From Streptomyces dengpaensis (GTDB taxonomy: Bacteria; Actinomycetota; Actinomycetes; Streptomycetales; Streptomycetaceae): a stretch of 64,000 nucleotides of DNA. This document shows, one piece after another, positions 8,506 to 16,659 of this stretch. Where the stretch lies: contig NZ_CP026652.1 in NCBI RefSeq assembly GCF_002946835.1, positions 6,944,001 through 7,008,000 on the forward strand, written 5' to 3'. The notes under the pieces are model-generated. The model worked only from the letters and a program-made list of their open reading frames with translations, made no database searches and was not told where the DNA came from. Both the position numbers and the translations under genes were made by a program. Positions within the stretch are counted from its first letter, which is position 1. The number at the start of each line of letters is the position of its first letter.

Positions 8506-9657
8506 ATGAACCTGGAGCTCAGCGAGGAGCAGACCGCCGCCCGCCGGCTCGCCAAGGACTTCGTGGACCGCGAGGTCGCCCCGCATGTCATCGAGTGGGA
8601 CCGTGCCGAGGAAGTGGACCGGTCCATCGTGAAGAAGCTCGGTGAGGTCGGCTTCCTCGGGCTCACCCTCGACGAGGAGTACGGCGGAAGCGGCGGCGAC
8701 CACCTCGCGTACTGCCTCGTCACGGAGGAACTCGGGCGCGGTGACTCCTCCGTACGCGGGATCGTCTCCGTCTCGCTGGGCCTGGTCGCCAAGTCGATCG
8801 CGTCCTGGGGGAGCGAGGAGCAGCAGCGCCAGTGGCTGCCGGGGCTGACCTCCGGCGCGTACGTCGGCTGCTTCGGACTCACCGAGCCCGGCGCCGGCTC
8901 GGACGCGGGCCATCTGTCGACGAAGGCCGTACGCGACGGCGACGACTACGTCATCAACGGCACCAAGATGTTCATCACGAACGGCACTTGGGCCGATGTC
9001 GTTCTCCTCTTCGCCCGGTCGACCGACGCCCCGGGGCACAGAGGCATCTCCGCCTTCCTCGTGCCGACGGACACCCCCGGCCTGTCCCGCCGCACCATCC
9101 ACGGCAAGCTCGGGCTGCGCGGACAGGCCACTGCCGAGCTGGTCTTCGAGGATGTGCGCGTGCCCGCGACCGTCATGATGGCGCCCGAGGGCAAGGGGTT
9201 CGCCGTCGCCATGTCCGCGCTCGCCAAGGGGCGGATGTCCGTGGCGGCGGGCTGCGTCGGCATCGCCCAGGCGGCGCTGGACGCGGCCGTGACGTACGCG
9301 ACCGAGCGCGAGCAGTTCGGCAGGACCATCGCCCACCACCAGCTCGTACAGGAGCTGATCAGCGACATGGCCGTCGACGTGGACGCGGCCCGGCTGCTGA
9401 CCTGGCGGGTCGCCGATCTCATCGACCGCGGGCTGCCGTTCGCCACCGAGTCCTCGAAAGCCAAGCTCTTCGCCTCCGAGGCCGCCGTGCGCGCCGCGAA
9501 CAACGCGCTCCAGGTCTTCGGCGGCTACGGCTACATCGACGAATACCCGGCGGGGAAGCTGCTGCGCGACGCCCGCGTGATGACCCTCTACGAGGGCACG
9601 AGCCAGATCCAGAAGCTGGTCATCGGCCGTGCTCTGACCGGGGTTTCGGCCTTCTGA
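8506..9657 (+). CDS. Acyl-CoA dehydrogenase
   Basis: This 383-residue FAD enzyme introduces the alpha-beta double bond into an acyl-CoA. It shows the N-terminal helical domain, the FAD/substrate segment CFGLTEPGAGSD (about 124-135), FITNG (151-155), and the C-terminal YEGTSQIQ in which the glutamate near residue 363 is the expected catalytic base of short/medium-chain members. The length matches the family. GGGGTGA lies 7 bases before the ATG. The gene is divergent from a TetR repressor. Its exact acyl chain is unknown; context with the aldehyde dehydrogenase operator suggests a shared degradative pathway. Confidence 0.92.
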   Translation: MNLELSEEQTAARRLAKDFVDREVAPHVIEWDRAEEVDRSIVKKLGEVGFLGLTLDEEYGGSGGDHLAYCLVTEELGRGDSSVRGIVSVSLGLVAKSIASWGSEEQQRQWLPGLTSGAYVGCFGLTEPGAGSDAGHLSTKAVRDGDDYVINGTKMFITNGTWADVVLLFARSTDAPGHRGISAFLVPTDTPGLSRRTIHGKLGLRGQATAELVFEDVRVPATVMMAPEGKGFAVAMSALAKGRMSVAAGCVGIAQAALDAAVTYATEREQFGRTIAHHQLVQELISDMAVDVDAARLLTWRVADLIDRGLPFATESSKAKLFASEAAVRAANNALQVFGGYGYIDEYPAGKLLRDARVMTLYEGTSQIQKLVIGRALTGVSAF

Positions 9658-9720
9658 GTACGGACCGGTGCGGTTTCGGTTCTCAGAGTGCCGGCCGGGG
9701 TTTCGGCTGTCTGAGTACCG
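9641..9720. repeat. Three imperfect copies of the acyl-CoA dehydrogenase 3' end
   Basis: The motif GGTTTCGG followed by a TCTGAGTAC-like sequence occurs at 9643, 9673 and 9700, with spacings of 30 and 27 bp. The first copy contains the last codons and stop of the dehydrogenase; the next two are non-coding. It looks like a local tandem duplication. Confidence 0.6.
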
Positions 9721-9774
9721 GACTGAGTACGTCGGCGGATGTGGCCGGCCCCTCTACCGCCGACGCTTGTCCCC

Positions 9775-10020
9775 ATGAGTGACTCACCGGGCAAGCAGCA
9801 GAACACGGCCGCCTTCCACGGCCAGGCCGTCGCCTCCTTCGCCGTCGCCATGGCCGCCACGGCGATCGGTATCTTCAAACTGAACGCCGACGCCTGGGTG
9901 CGGGGCTTCCTGGGCATCGCCGTCCTGTACCTGGTCACCTCCGCCTTCACCCTGGCCAAAGTGATCCGCGACAGGCAGGAGGCGCAGGCCCGCACGTACC
10001 ACCCCTTCGAAAAGCTCTGA
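9775..10020 (+). CDS. YiaA/YiaB-family inner membrane protein
   Basis: This is a small integral membrane protein of 81 residues with two membrane helices, at about residues 14-34 and 42-62, and a charged C-terminal tail. Its pattern, FHGQAVASFAVA followed by IGIFKLNADAW, matches the YiaAB two-helix domain found in many bacteria, whose function is not established. I use the ATG at 9775 (MSDSPGK) rather than an in-frame ATG 36 bp upstream that lies in the repeat region. It stands between an acyl-CoA dehydrogenase and a tetR gene with no clear functional link. Confidence 0.75.
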   Translation: MSDSPGKQQNTAAFHGQAVASFAVAMAATAIGIFKLNADAWVRGFLGIAVLYLVTSAFTLAKVIRDRQEAQARTYHPFEKL

Positions 10021-10029
10021 GCGGCCACG

Positions 10030-10045
10030 CTAAGCGCCCGCTCAC
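10030..10045. promoter_or_regulatory. TetR-type operator before the second tetR
   Basis: CTAAGCGCCCGCTCAC is an imperfect palindrome (7-bp arms, 2-base spacer, 5 of 7 paired) 50 bp before the TetR start at 10095. It matches the perfect palindrome at 11279-11294 in front of the MaoC gene, suggesting autoregulation plus control of that gene. Confidence 0.5.
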
Positions 10046-10094
10046 CGTCAGCGGTATGGTGGTGGTTTCTGGTGGCGAGAGGGGCGAACGAGCG

Positions 10095-10721
10095 ATGAGT
10101 ACGGCGGAGGATACGGCCGGCGCGGACATGCAGCCGTGGGCCGAGGTCACCCCTGACGCTGCCCGGAGGCTGCTCATCGCCGCCGTGGAGGCTTTCGCCG
10201 AGCGTGGGTACCACGCGACGACGACCCGGGACATCGCGGGCCGCGCGGGCATGAGCCCGGCCGCGCTGTACATCCACTACAAGACCAAGGAAGAGCTGCT
10301 TCACCGGATCAGCCGGATCGGCCACGAAAAGGCTCTCGACATCCTGCGGACGGCGGCCCAGGGCGAAGGCAGCGCGACCGAGCGGCTCGCCGACGCCGTG
10401 AGCTCCTTCGTCGGCTGGCACGCCGGGGGGCGCACCACCGCGCGGGTCGTCCAGTACGAACTGGACTCGCTCGGCCCGGACGCCCGCGCCGAGATCGTCG
10501 CCCTGCGCCACCAGTGCGATGCCGAGGTGCGCGGCATCATCGAGGACGGCGTGGCGGCGGGCGACTTCGACGTGCCCGACGTACCTGGCACCACCATCGC
10601 GGTGCTGTCGCTGTGCGTCGACGTGGCGCGCTGGTTCAACGTCAACGGCCCGCGGACACCGGACGAGGTCGGCGCGCTCTACGCCGACCTCGTGCTGCGG
10701 ATGGTGGGGGCCAAGAAGTAG
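10095..10721 (+). CDS. TetR-family repressor (fatty-acid/acyl-CoA type)
   Basis: This 208-residue TetR-type regulator begins with a 25-residue polar tail. The helix-turn-helix follows (about 35-75) with TTTRDIAGRAGMSPAALYIH as the recognition region. The C-terminal domain contains FNVNGP near its end, as in regulators of lipid or steroid metabolism genes. The ATG at 10095 is chosen over an upstream in-frame ATG. It converges on a MaoC-like hydratase gene, and both genes share a CTAAGCR...YGCTYAG palindrome upstream, so it probably represses itself and the hydratase. Confidence 0.85.
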   Translation: MSTAEDTAGADMQPWAEVTPDAARRLLIAAVEAFAERGYHATTTRDIAGRAGMSPAALYIHYKTKEELLHRISRIGHEKALDILRTAAQGEGSATERLADAVSSFVGWHAGGRTTARVVQYELDSLGPDARAEIVALRHQCDAEVRGIIEDGVAAGDFDVPDVPGTTIAVLSLCVDVARWFNVNGPRTPDEVGALYADLVLRMVGAKK

Positions 10722-10790
10722 CCCGCTCCGGGGCGCCGGGCGCCGGATCATGGGCCCGGGATCGTCGGGGCGCCGGATGTGCGGGCGGTC

Positions 10791-11252
10791 TTAGAAGTAG
10801 TAGCGAGACACCGACTCGGCCACGCACACCGGCTTGTCCCCGCCCTCGCGTTCCACGGACACCGCGGCCGTGACCTGGACTCCGCCCCCGGCCTCGGCGA
10901 CCTCCTTGAGGACCGCGGTGGCGCGCACCCGGGAACCCACCGGCACCGGGGCGGGGAAGCGCACCTTGTTCGAGCCGTAGTTGACGCCCATCTTCATGCC
11001 CTCGACACGCATCACCTGCGGCACCAGGGCGGGCAGCAGCGACAGGGTGAGATAGCCGTGCGCGATCGTCGTGCCGAAGGGGCCCGCTGCCGCCTTCTCC
11101 GGGTCCACGTGGATCCACTGGTGGTCGCCCGTGGCGTCCGCGAACAGGTCGATCCGCTTCTGGTCGATCTCCAGCCAGTCACTGTGACCCAACTGTTCGC
11201 CCACCGCAGCCTTCAGCTCGTCGGCGGACGTGAAGATCCTCGGCTCTGCCAT
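10791..11252 (-). CDS. MaoC-like (R)-specific enoyl-CoA hydratase
   Basis: This 153-residue single hot-dog-fold protein has the hydratase-2 motif: [13 protein letters not shown] (about residues 40-52) supplies the catalytic Asp and His, followed by the conserved [12 protein letters not shown]. The family hydrates trans-2-enoyl-CoA, as in the single-domain mycobacterial HtdZ type. I use the ATG at 11252 (MAEPRIF); the frame extends upstream through the operator, so the longer start is unlikely. A perfect TetR palindrome lies 27 bp before the start. Confidence 0.88.
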   Translation of the reverse strand: MAEPRIFTSADELKAAVGEQLGHSDWLEIDQKRIDLFADATGDHQWIHVDPEKAAAGPFGTTIAHGYLTLSLLPALVPQVMRVEGMKMGVNYGSNKVRFPAPVPVGSRVRATAVLKEVAEAGGGVQVTAAVSVEREGGDKPVCVAESVSRYYF

Positions 11253-11278
11253 GTCCCTGGCCTCCCGCGTCGCTATGT

Positions 11279-11294
11279 CTAAGCAACTGCTTAG
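11279..11294. promoter_or_regulatory. Perfect TetR-type palindrome before maoC
   Basis: CTAAGCAACTGCTTAG is a perfect inverted repeat (7-bp arms, 2-base spacer) between the divergent MaoC hydratase and soxR genes. It is nearest to and best placed for the hydratase. A second copy precedes the TetR gene at 10095. Confidence 0.7.
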
Positions 11295-11359
11295 CATGGT
11301 CGGGCCGAGGGCTCCTGTCAACGCTCCGCAGGTGTGACGGGGTAGGTAAAGTTCGAGGA

Positions 11360-11875
11360 GTGCCCCAGATTCCCGAGAAGATCCACGAACTCACGGTCGG
11401 CCAGCTGTCGGCCCGCAGCGGCGCCGCCGTCTCCGCCCTGCACTTCTACGAGTCCAAGGGTCTGATCAGCAGCCGCCGCACCACGGGAAACCAGCGCCGC
11501 TACCAGCGCGACGCGCTGCGCCGCGTCGCCTTCGTACGGGCTGCGCAACGCGTCGGCATCCCGCTCGCCACCATCCGCGAGGCCCTCGCCGAACTCCCCG
11601 AGGAGCGCACCCCGACGAGGGAGGACTGGGCCCGGCTCTCGGAGGCCTGGCGCTCCGAACTCGATGAGCGCATCAAGCAGCTGAGCCGGCTGCGAGACCA
11701 CCTCACGGACTGCATCGGCTGCGGCTGTCTGTCCCTGGAGAACTGCGTGCTCTCCAACCCGGACGACGTCTTCGGCGAGCGCGGGACCGGCTCCAGCCTC
11801 ATGATGGATCCCGCCGCCCGGCCGCGGGAACGCCGTGAGCAGGAGCGGCAGCGGCAGCCCGAGGACTGCCGCTGA
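11360..11875 (+). CDS. soxR: Redox-sensitive MerR-family regulator SoxR
   Basis: This 171-residue MerR-type activator has an N-terminal winged helix ([20 protein letters not shown]), a dimerisation helix, and the [2Fe-2S] loop [12 protein letters not shown] with Cys118, Cys121, Cys123 and Cys129 in the CX2CXCX5C spacing that defines SoxR. In Streptomyces SoxR responds to redox-active compounds such as actinorhodin-like quinones rather than driving a soxS gene. The GTG start has a GAGGA immediately adjacent, so the ribosome-binding spacing is poor and a leaderless message is possible. I found no clear SoxR box within this window. Confidence 0.93.
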   Translation: MPQIPEKIHELTVGQLSARSGAAVSALHFYESKGLISSRRTTGNQRRYQRDALRRVAFVRAAQRVGIPLATIREALAELPEERTPTREDWARLSEAWRSELDERIKQLSRLRDHLTDCIGCGCLSLENCVLSNPDDVFGERGTGSSLMMDPAARPRERREQERQRQPEDCR

Positions 11876-11949
11876 ACAGGCCTCGGGCTCCATTCGGTGA
11901 GCCGAGCACGAGTTCACGGCCCGCGTCGAAGTTCTCGGCCTCCCCTCTC

Positions 11950-12711
11950 CTACGACAGGCGCTGCGCCGCCGCCCTGTACTGAGCCAACCCCTCCGCCGC
12001 CAACTGGCCGTTGGATATCGCCCGTTCCCCGTCGGGCAGGGCCAGCGTGTCCTCCAGGCCGATCCGGGTCATGAGCCCCAGCCGACCGGCGAGGCGCAGC
12101 ACGGGCCAGGCGCCGCCCTCCATGCCGTGCAGCAGGACGGGGCGACCGTGCGCGGTGCCGAGGTCGGCGAGGAGTGCTCGGCTCGACTCCTCCGCCGTGT
12201 CGGGGGAGGTGTCCATGACCTCGGCCAGGACCCGCAGCACCCGCGGCGCGAGTGGCGACGCGGCGAACCGGGTGGCGCCGTCCGTCCCCGACCAGATGCC
12301 CGCCTCCACACCGATTCCGCGGTCGAGGAGCGCCGCCGCCACCTCCTCGGCGCCCGGCTCATGCCAGTTGACCGAGGCGTGGTCGGGCAGGACGGTCCAG
12401 GAGCGGACGTACTCCACACGGGCCGCGGAGTCCGGCTCGGCCCACGCGCCGGTGGTCACTCCGACCGGGACGGCCACCCGTGCCCGTATCGCTTCGAGCG
12501 TCGCCGCGACCGCCTTCGGTGACAAAGTGTCCTGTCCGCAGGGGGTCTTGGGATGGACATGAATGTCCGAGGCGCCGGCCGCGACGGCCTCGGCCGCGGA
12601 CTGGGCCATCGCGCCGGGCGACATGGGCACGACGGCGCCGTCCGCCGCCCCGCGCGCTCCGTTCAGACAGATCTGCACCATGCCCTCGATGGTGCCAGGC
12701 GCCACTGACAC
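11950..12711 (-). CDS. BKACE-family (DUF849) beta-keto acid cleavage enzyme
   Basis: This protein of about 253 residues resembles 3-keto-5-aminohexanoate cleavage enzyme and other BKACE proteins, zinc TIM-barrels that cleave beta-keto acids with acetyl-CoA. Visible features are the N-terminal VQICLNGARG, the DIHVHPK metal-ligand stretch, VGVTTGAW, and VLLHGMEGG. It is shorter than most family members (270-310). The GTG start at 12711 and the ATG at 12681 (MVQICLN) are both possible; the latter matches where family members usually begin. The substrate is unknown, and the neighbours do not form an obvious pathway. Confidence 0.75.
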   Translation of the reverse strand: MSVAPGTIEGMVQICLNGARGAADGAVVPMSPGAMAQSAAEAVAAGASDIHVHPKTPCGQDTLSPKAVAATLEAIRARVAVPVGVTTGAWAEPDSAARVEYVRSWTVLPDHASVNWHEPGAEEVAAALLDRGIGVEAGIWSGTDGATRFAASPLAPRVLRVLAEVMDTSPDTAEESSRALLADLGTAHGRPVLLHGMEGGAWPVLRLAGRLGLMTRIGLEDTLALPDGERAISNGQLAAEGLAQYRAAAQRLS

Positions 12712-12735
12712 CGACCGCTCAACCCGGCGGAGCGC

Positions 12736-13338
12736 TCAAGCTGACACCAGCAGCCGTCCGCGCCTGGCCTCCGCCAGGGCTTCGGGCGTGAGAACGGGCC
12801 GCGGCACCACGATTCCGCAGTCCGTGCAGACCGGACCCGACGACGGTTCGTGCGCCAGGTCGTACTTCCACGTGAGGCGCTCCCCGGCGCATACCGGGCA
12901 GACCGCGCCCGGCTCGCGCTCCAGCGCGGCGATCAGCCGGCGCAGCACCTCGGCCAGTGGTTCATGGGGGTGGATCCGCGGGTCGTCGCACCATGCGACC
13001 CCGAAGCCGCCCCAGGTCAGCCGGTGCCAGTCGTCGACACTGCCCGGCCTGCGCAGCCCGTCGTGCTTCTCCTTCTTGCGACGCTGCGCGAACCCGACCT
13101 CGTAGGCGAGCCAGACGGAGCGGGCCTCCTCCAACTCGTCCAGTGCGGCCACGAGCCGCGCTGGATCGGGGGAACGGTCCTCGGGACCGAACCCGGCCCG
13201 GGAGCACAGATGGTCCCAGGTCGCCCGATGCCCATAAGGGGCGAACCTCTCAAGGCACTTGCGCAGTGAATAGCGTCGCAGCGCCAGGTCGCACATCGGA
13301 TCTCGCACCTGTCTCGCCAGACTCCGGAAACCGGCCAT
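12736..13338 (-). CDS. Conserved hypothetical protein with C-terminal zinc-ribbon-like pairs
   Basis: I do not recognise this 200-residue protein. The N-terminal 150 residues are rich in Arg, Trp and charged residues. Near the C-terminus are two Cys-x-x-Cys pairs, CPVC and CTDC, about 30 residues apart, that could bind zinc. A further short stretch, CDLALRRYSLRKCLERF, lies near the N-terminus. The start ATG at 13338 is the only plausible one. It ends 24 bp from the BKACE gene, transcribed in the same direction, so the two may be cotranscribed. Confidence 0.6.
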   Translation of the reverse strand: MAGFRSLARQVRDPMCDLALRRYSLRKCLERFAPYGHRATWDHLCSRAGFGPEDRSPDPARLVAALDELEEARSVWLAYEVGFAQRRKKEKHDGLRRPGSVDDWHRLTWGGFGVAWCDDPRIHPHEPLAEVLRRLIAALEREPGAVCPVCAGERLTWKYDLAHEPSSGPVCTDCGIVVPRPVLTPEALAEARRGRLLVSA

Positions 13339-13624
13339 CGCCCTGCACCTCCGTCACACCTGTATCTGAACTTCGGTCACTTCGGCGTCGTCGTAGGGAC
13401 GTTGCCGAATAGACGTATCGACAAGCGATTCGGCTCCATCCATTTTTCGATGACCGCCATAAGCCACCCGCCGAGCCGCTCCCGGCCTGCCTCCCGCTGC
13501 TGTCAGCCGCCTTGGGCGGCGCCGCCCGACTCCGGTTAATCTCCCAAAAACTGACGCATGTTCATCTTCAATCTCGGGGATACCGGCGGTAACGTCCGGC
13601 ACACCCCCGTCGGTAGGAGCTGCC

Positions 13625-16450
13625 ATGCCTCGGCGTACCCCACGCACCACGCTTGACAGACTGAGAACTCCCCGCAGATTCCCCAAGTTCCTCACGGCCG
13701 CATCCCTATGCGCGCTCATTGCCGGTCTTTTGTCGCCGCTTTCCCAGGCGGCCGCGGCCGGCACCTCGGCCGAGGCCGGCACAGCCGCCGCCGGCACCTC
13801 GGCGAGCGCGGCGGCGAACGACCACTGCGGCGGCCAGTGTTCGGACATCCTGCCGCCCGGCCAGAACGGCAACGCGACCCTCGTCGAGATCCTCCTCAAC
13901 CAGGCCTTCGGTACGCAGCCGGCCCACGCCGAGGACCAACTCGCCCCCTACGCCAACCTCGCCACCGGCCATCCCACGCTCACCGAAGCCAAGATCAACG
14001 ACTTCTTCAACGACGCCTCCTTCGGGGTTCCTTCGGACCAGGTCGCCTCGACCACGAAGCCCGGCGGCCGCAACGATGTGACGATCGTCCGCGACAAGAA
14101 GACCGGCGTACCGCACATCACCGGCACCACCCGCTACGGCACCGAGTACGGGGCCGGGTACGCCGCCGCCCAGGACCGGCTGTGGCTGATGGACGTCTTC
14201 CGGCACGTCGGACGCGGCCGGCTGACCCCCTTCGCGGGCGGCGCCCCCTCCAACCAGGGCCTGGAGCAGGAGTTCTGGCGCAACGCGCCCTATACCGAGG
14301 CCGACCTGCAGGCCCAGATCGACAGCGCCGTGGCGAAGGGCGGCGCCCGCGGGCAGCAGGCCCTCGCCGACGTCAACGCCTACATCGACGGCATCAACGC
14401 CTACATCGACGCCTCCGACAGCGGCCGCTACTTCCCCGGCGAGTACGTCCTGACCGGCCACAAGGACTCGATCACCAACGCCGGCACCATCGAGCACTTC
14501 AAGGTTACCGACCTGGTGGCGCTGGCCTCCGTCATCGGCGCGCTCTTCGGCTCCGGAGGCGGCGGCGAGGTCAGCAACGCCATCTCGCTCCTCGCCGCCC
14601 AGTCCAAGTACGGCGTGACCGAGGGCACCGAGGTCTGGGAGTCCTTCCGCGAGCGCAACGACCCGGAAGCGGTGCTCACCGCCCACAACGGCGAGAGCTT
14701 CCCGTACGCGACCAAGCCGGACAGCCCGCAGGGCGCGGCGCTGCCCGACGCCGGTTCGGTGACCCAGGAGCAGCTCGTCTACGACCGCACCGGCAGCGCG
14801 GCCACCTCCACCGCCACCAAGGCCTCGACCTCGGCGGCCAAGGCTTCCCTCACTTCGGCCAAACGCGGCATGTCCAACGCCCTCGTGGTGAGCGGCAAGC
14901 ACACCGCAAGCGGCCACCCGATCGCCGTCTTCGGCCCGCAAACCGGCTATTTCGCGCCACAGCTGCTCATGCTCCAGGAGATCCAGGGCCCGGGCCTGAG
15001 CGCCCGCGGCGCCTCCTTCGCGGGTCTGAGCATGTACGTCGAACTCGGCCGGGGCCAGGACTACTCCTGGAGCGCGACGACCTCCGGCCAGGACGTCATC
15101 GACACGTACGCCGTCGAGCTGTGCCGGGACGACTACCACTACCTGTACCACGGCACCTGCACGGCCATGGAGAAGGTCGAGCAGACCAACTCCTGGAAGC
15201 CGACGGTCGCCGACGGCACCGCGGCGGGCTCGTACCGGATGCAGGTCTACCGCACCAAGTACGGCCCCGTGGCGTACCGCGCGACGGTCGACGGCAAGAA
15301 GGTCGCGTACACCACACTGCGCTCCTCCTTCATGCACGAGACCGACTCGATCATCGGCTTCCAGATGCTCAACGACCCGGACTACGTGAAGAGCCCGGAG
15401 ACCTTCCAGAAGGCGGTGCAGCACATCAACTACACCTTCAACTGGTTCTATGCCGACTCGACGCACACCGCGTACTACAACAGCGGCGACAACCCGGTGC
15501 GCGCCACCGGCGTCGACGCCGACTTCCCGGTGCGGGCGCAGGCCGCGTACGAGTGGAAGAACTATGACCCGGCGACCAACACGGCCGACTACACCCCCGC
15601 GTCCGAGCACCCCAACTCCATCGATCAGGACTACTACATCTCCTGGAACAACAAGCAGGCCAAGGACTACGCGGCGGCCTCCTGGGGCGTCGGCTCGGTA
15701 CACCGTGGCAACCTGCTGGAGGACCGGGTGAAGAAGCTGGTCGCGGCGGGCGGTGTGACACGGTCCGCGCTGGTGAAGGCCATGGCCGACGCGGGGCTCG
15801 CCGACCTGCGGGCCGAGGACGTGCTGCCGGACCTGCTGAAGGTGATCAACAGCTCGACGGTCACGGACCCCACGGCCGCGGCGGCCGTCAGCAAGCTGTC
15901 CGCGTGGGTGACGGCGGGCGCCAGGCGCACGGAGACGTCGGCCGGCTCGAAGACGTACGCCAATGCCGACGCCATCCGCATCCTGGACGCCTGGTGGTCG
16001 CTTCTGGTGAAGGCGGAGTTCGAGCCGGGTCTCGGCAGCGACCTGTACACCGCGATCACCAGCAACCTCCCCGTCGACGAGTCGCCGTCGGCCGCACACG
16101 GCCCGACCGGCTCGCACGCCGGAAGCTCCTTCCAGTACGGCTGGTGGAGCTATGTCGACAAGGACATCCGGGCGGTGCTGGGGGAGTCGGTGCCGGGCGG
16201 TCTGCCGCAGAAGTACTGCGGCGGCGGCAGCCTCGGCGCCTGCCGGGAGATCCTGATCAGCACGCTCAAGGAGGCGGCCGGCAAGACGGCGTCCCAGGTC
16301 TACCCCGGCGATGACGTGTGCTCGGCAGGCGACCAGTGGTGCGCCGACTCGATCAGCCACCGCGCGCTCGGCGGCATCAAGCACTACAACATCAGCTGGC
16401 AGAACCGGCCGACGTATCAGCAGGTGGTGGAGTTCACGTCACATCGGTGA
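13625..16450 (+). CDS. Secreted penicillin acylase-family N-terminal nucleophile hydrolase
   Basis: This 941-residue precursor belongs to the penicillin/acyl-homoserine-lactone acylase family. It has a signal peptide with a basic N-terminus and a hydrophobic run from about residue 19 to 43. The alpha-chain motif GAGYAAAQDRLWLMDVFRH is near residue 175. An internal GMSNALVV places Ser417 as the likely autocatalytic cleavage point and nucleophile. Members cleave amide bonds of beta-lactams, cyclic lipopeptides or AHLs; the substrate here is unknown. At over 900 residues it is larger than typical penicillin G acylases (about 850). GGAG lies 5 bases before the ATG. Confidence 0.88.
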   Translation: MPRRTPRTTLDRLRTPRRFPKFLTAASLCALIAGLLSPLSQAAAAGTSAEAGTAAAGTSASAAANDHCGGQCSDILPPGQNGNATLVEILLNQAFGTQPAHAEDQLAPYANLATGHPTLTEAKINDFFNDASFGVPSDQVASTTKPGGRNDVTIVRDKKTGVPHITGTTRYGTEYGAGYAAAQDRLWLMDVFRHVGRGRLTPFAGGAPSNQGLEQEFWRNAPYTEADLQAQIDSAVAKGGARGQQALADVNAYIDGINAYIDASDSGRYFPGEYVLTGHKDSITNAGTIEHFKVTDLVALASVIGALFGSGGGGEVSNAISLLAAQSKYGVTEGTEVWESFRERNDPEAVLTAHNGESFPYATKPDSPQGAALPDAGSVTQEQLVYDRTGSAATSTATKASTSAAKASLTSAKRGMSNALVVSGKHTASGHPIAVFGPQTGYFAPQLLMLQEIQGPGLSARGASFAGLSMYVELGRGQDYSWSATTSGQDVIDTYAVELCRDDYHYLYHGTCTAMEKVEQTNSWKPTVADGTAAGSYRMQVYRTKYGPVAYRATVDGKKVAYTTLRSSFMHETDSIIGFQMLNDPDYVKSPETFQKAVQHINYTFNWFYADSTHTAYYNSGDNPVRATGVDADFPVRAQAAYEWKNYDPATNTADYTPASEHPNSIDQDYYISWNNKQAKDYAAASWGVGSVHRGNLLEDRVKKLVAAGGVTRSALVKAMADAGLADLRAEDVLPDLLKVINSSTVTDPTAAAAVSKLSAWVTAGARRTETSAGSKTYANADAIRILDAWWSLLVKAEFEPGLGSDLYTAITSNLPVDESPSAAHGPTGSHAGSSFQYGWWSYVDKDIRAVLGESVPGGLPQKYCGGGSLGACREILISTLKEAAGKTASQVYPGDDVCSAGDQWCADSISHRALGGIKHYNISWQNRPTYQQVVEFTSHR

Positions 16451-16459
16451 CCGGTGACT

Positions 16460-16653
16460 ACGGCTGGTGGCCTGCGCCCGTTGGCCAACGGTGGTTGGCC
16501 TGTGCCTGTTGGCCAACGCTGGTGGCGTCCGGCTGTTGGTCAACGTTGGTTGGTCAACGTTGGTTGGTCAACGGTGGTTGGCCTACGTCCGTTGGCCCGC
16601 TCCTGTTGGCCAACGCCGGTAGGCCACCCCCCGTTGGCCAACGCCCGTTGGCC
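16460..16653. repeat. 14-bp minisatellite of about 14 units with palindromic core
   Basis: The space between the convergent acylase and alpha/beta hydrolase genes is filled by about fourteen 14-bp units (one is 13 bp) with consensus ACGNNNGTTGGYCA. Two adjacent units read ACGTTGGTTGGTCA identically. Junctions create the palindrome CGTTGGCCAACG or TTGGTCAACG repeatedly. The array starts 10 bp after one stop and ends 7 bp from the other. It may provide a multi-hairpin bidirectional terminator, which is inference. Confidence 0.85.
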
Positions 16654-16659
16654 GCAGCG

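Noticed and set aside
11295..11359. SoxR box in front of soxR
   Set aside because: I looked for a CCTCAA...TTGAGG-type dyad and did not find one in the leader.
13706..16384. Antisense frame of 892 codons across the acylase gene
   Set aside because: No start signal, no motifs, and third-position composition favours the plus-strand acylase.
16460..16653. CRISPR-like array
   Set aside because: The 14-bp units are contiguous with no unique spacers, and no cas genes are near; it is a minisatellite.
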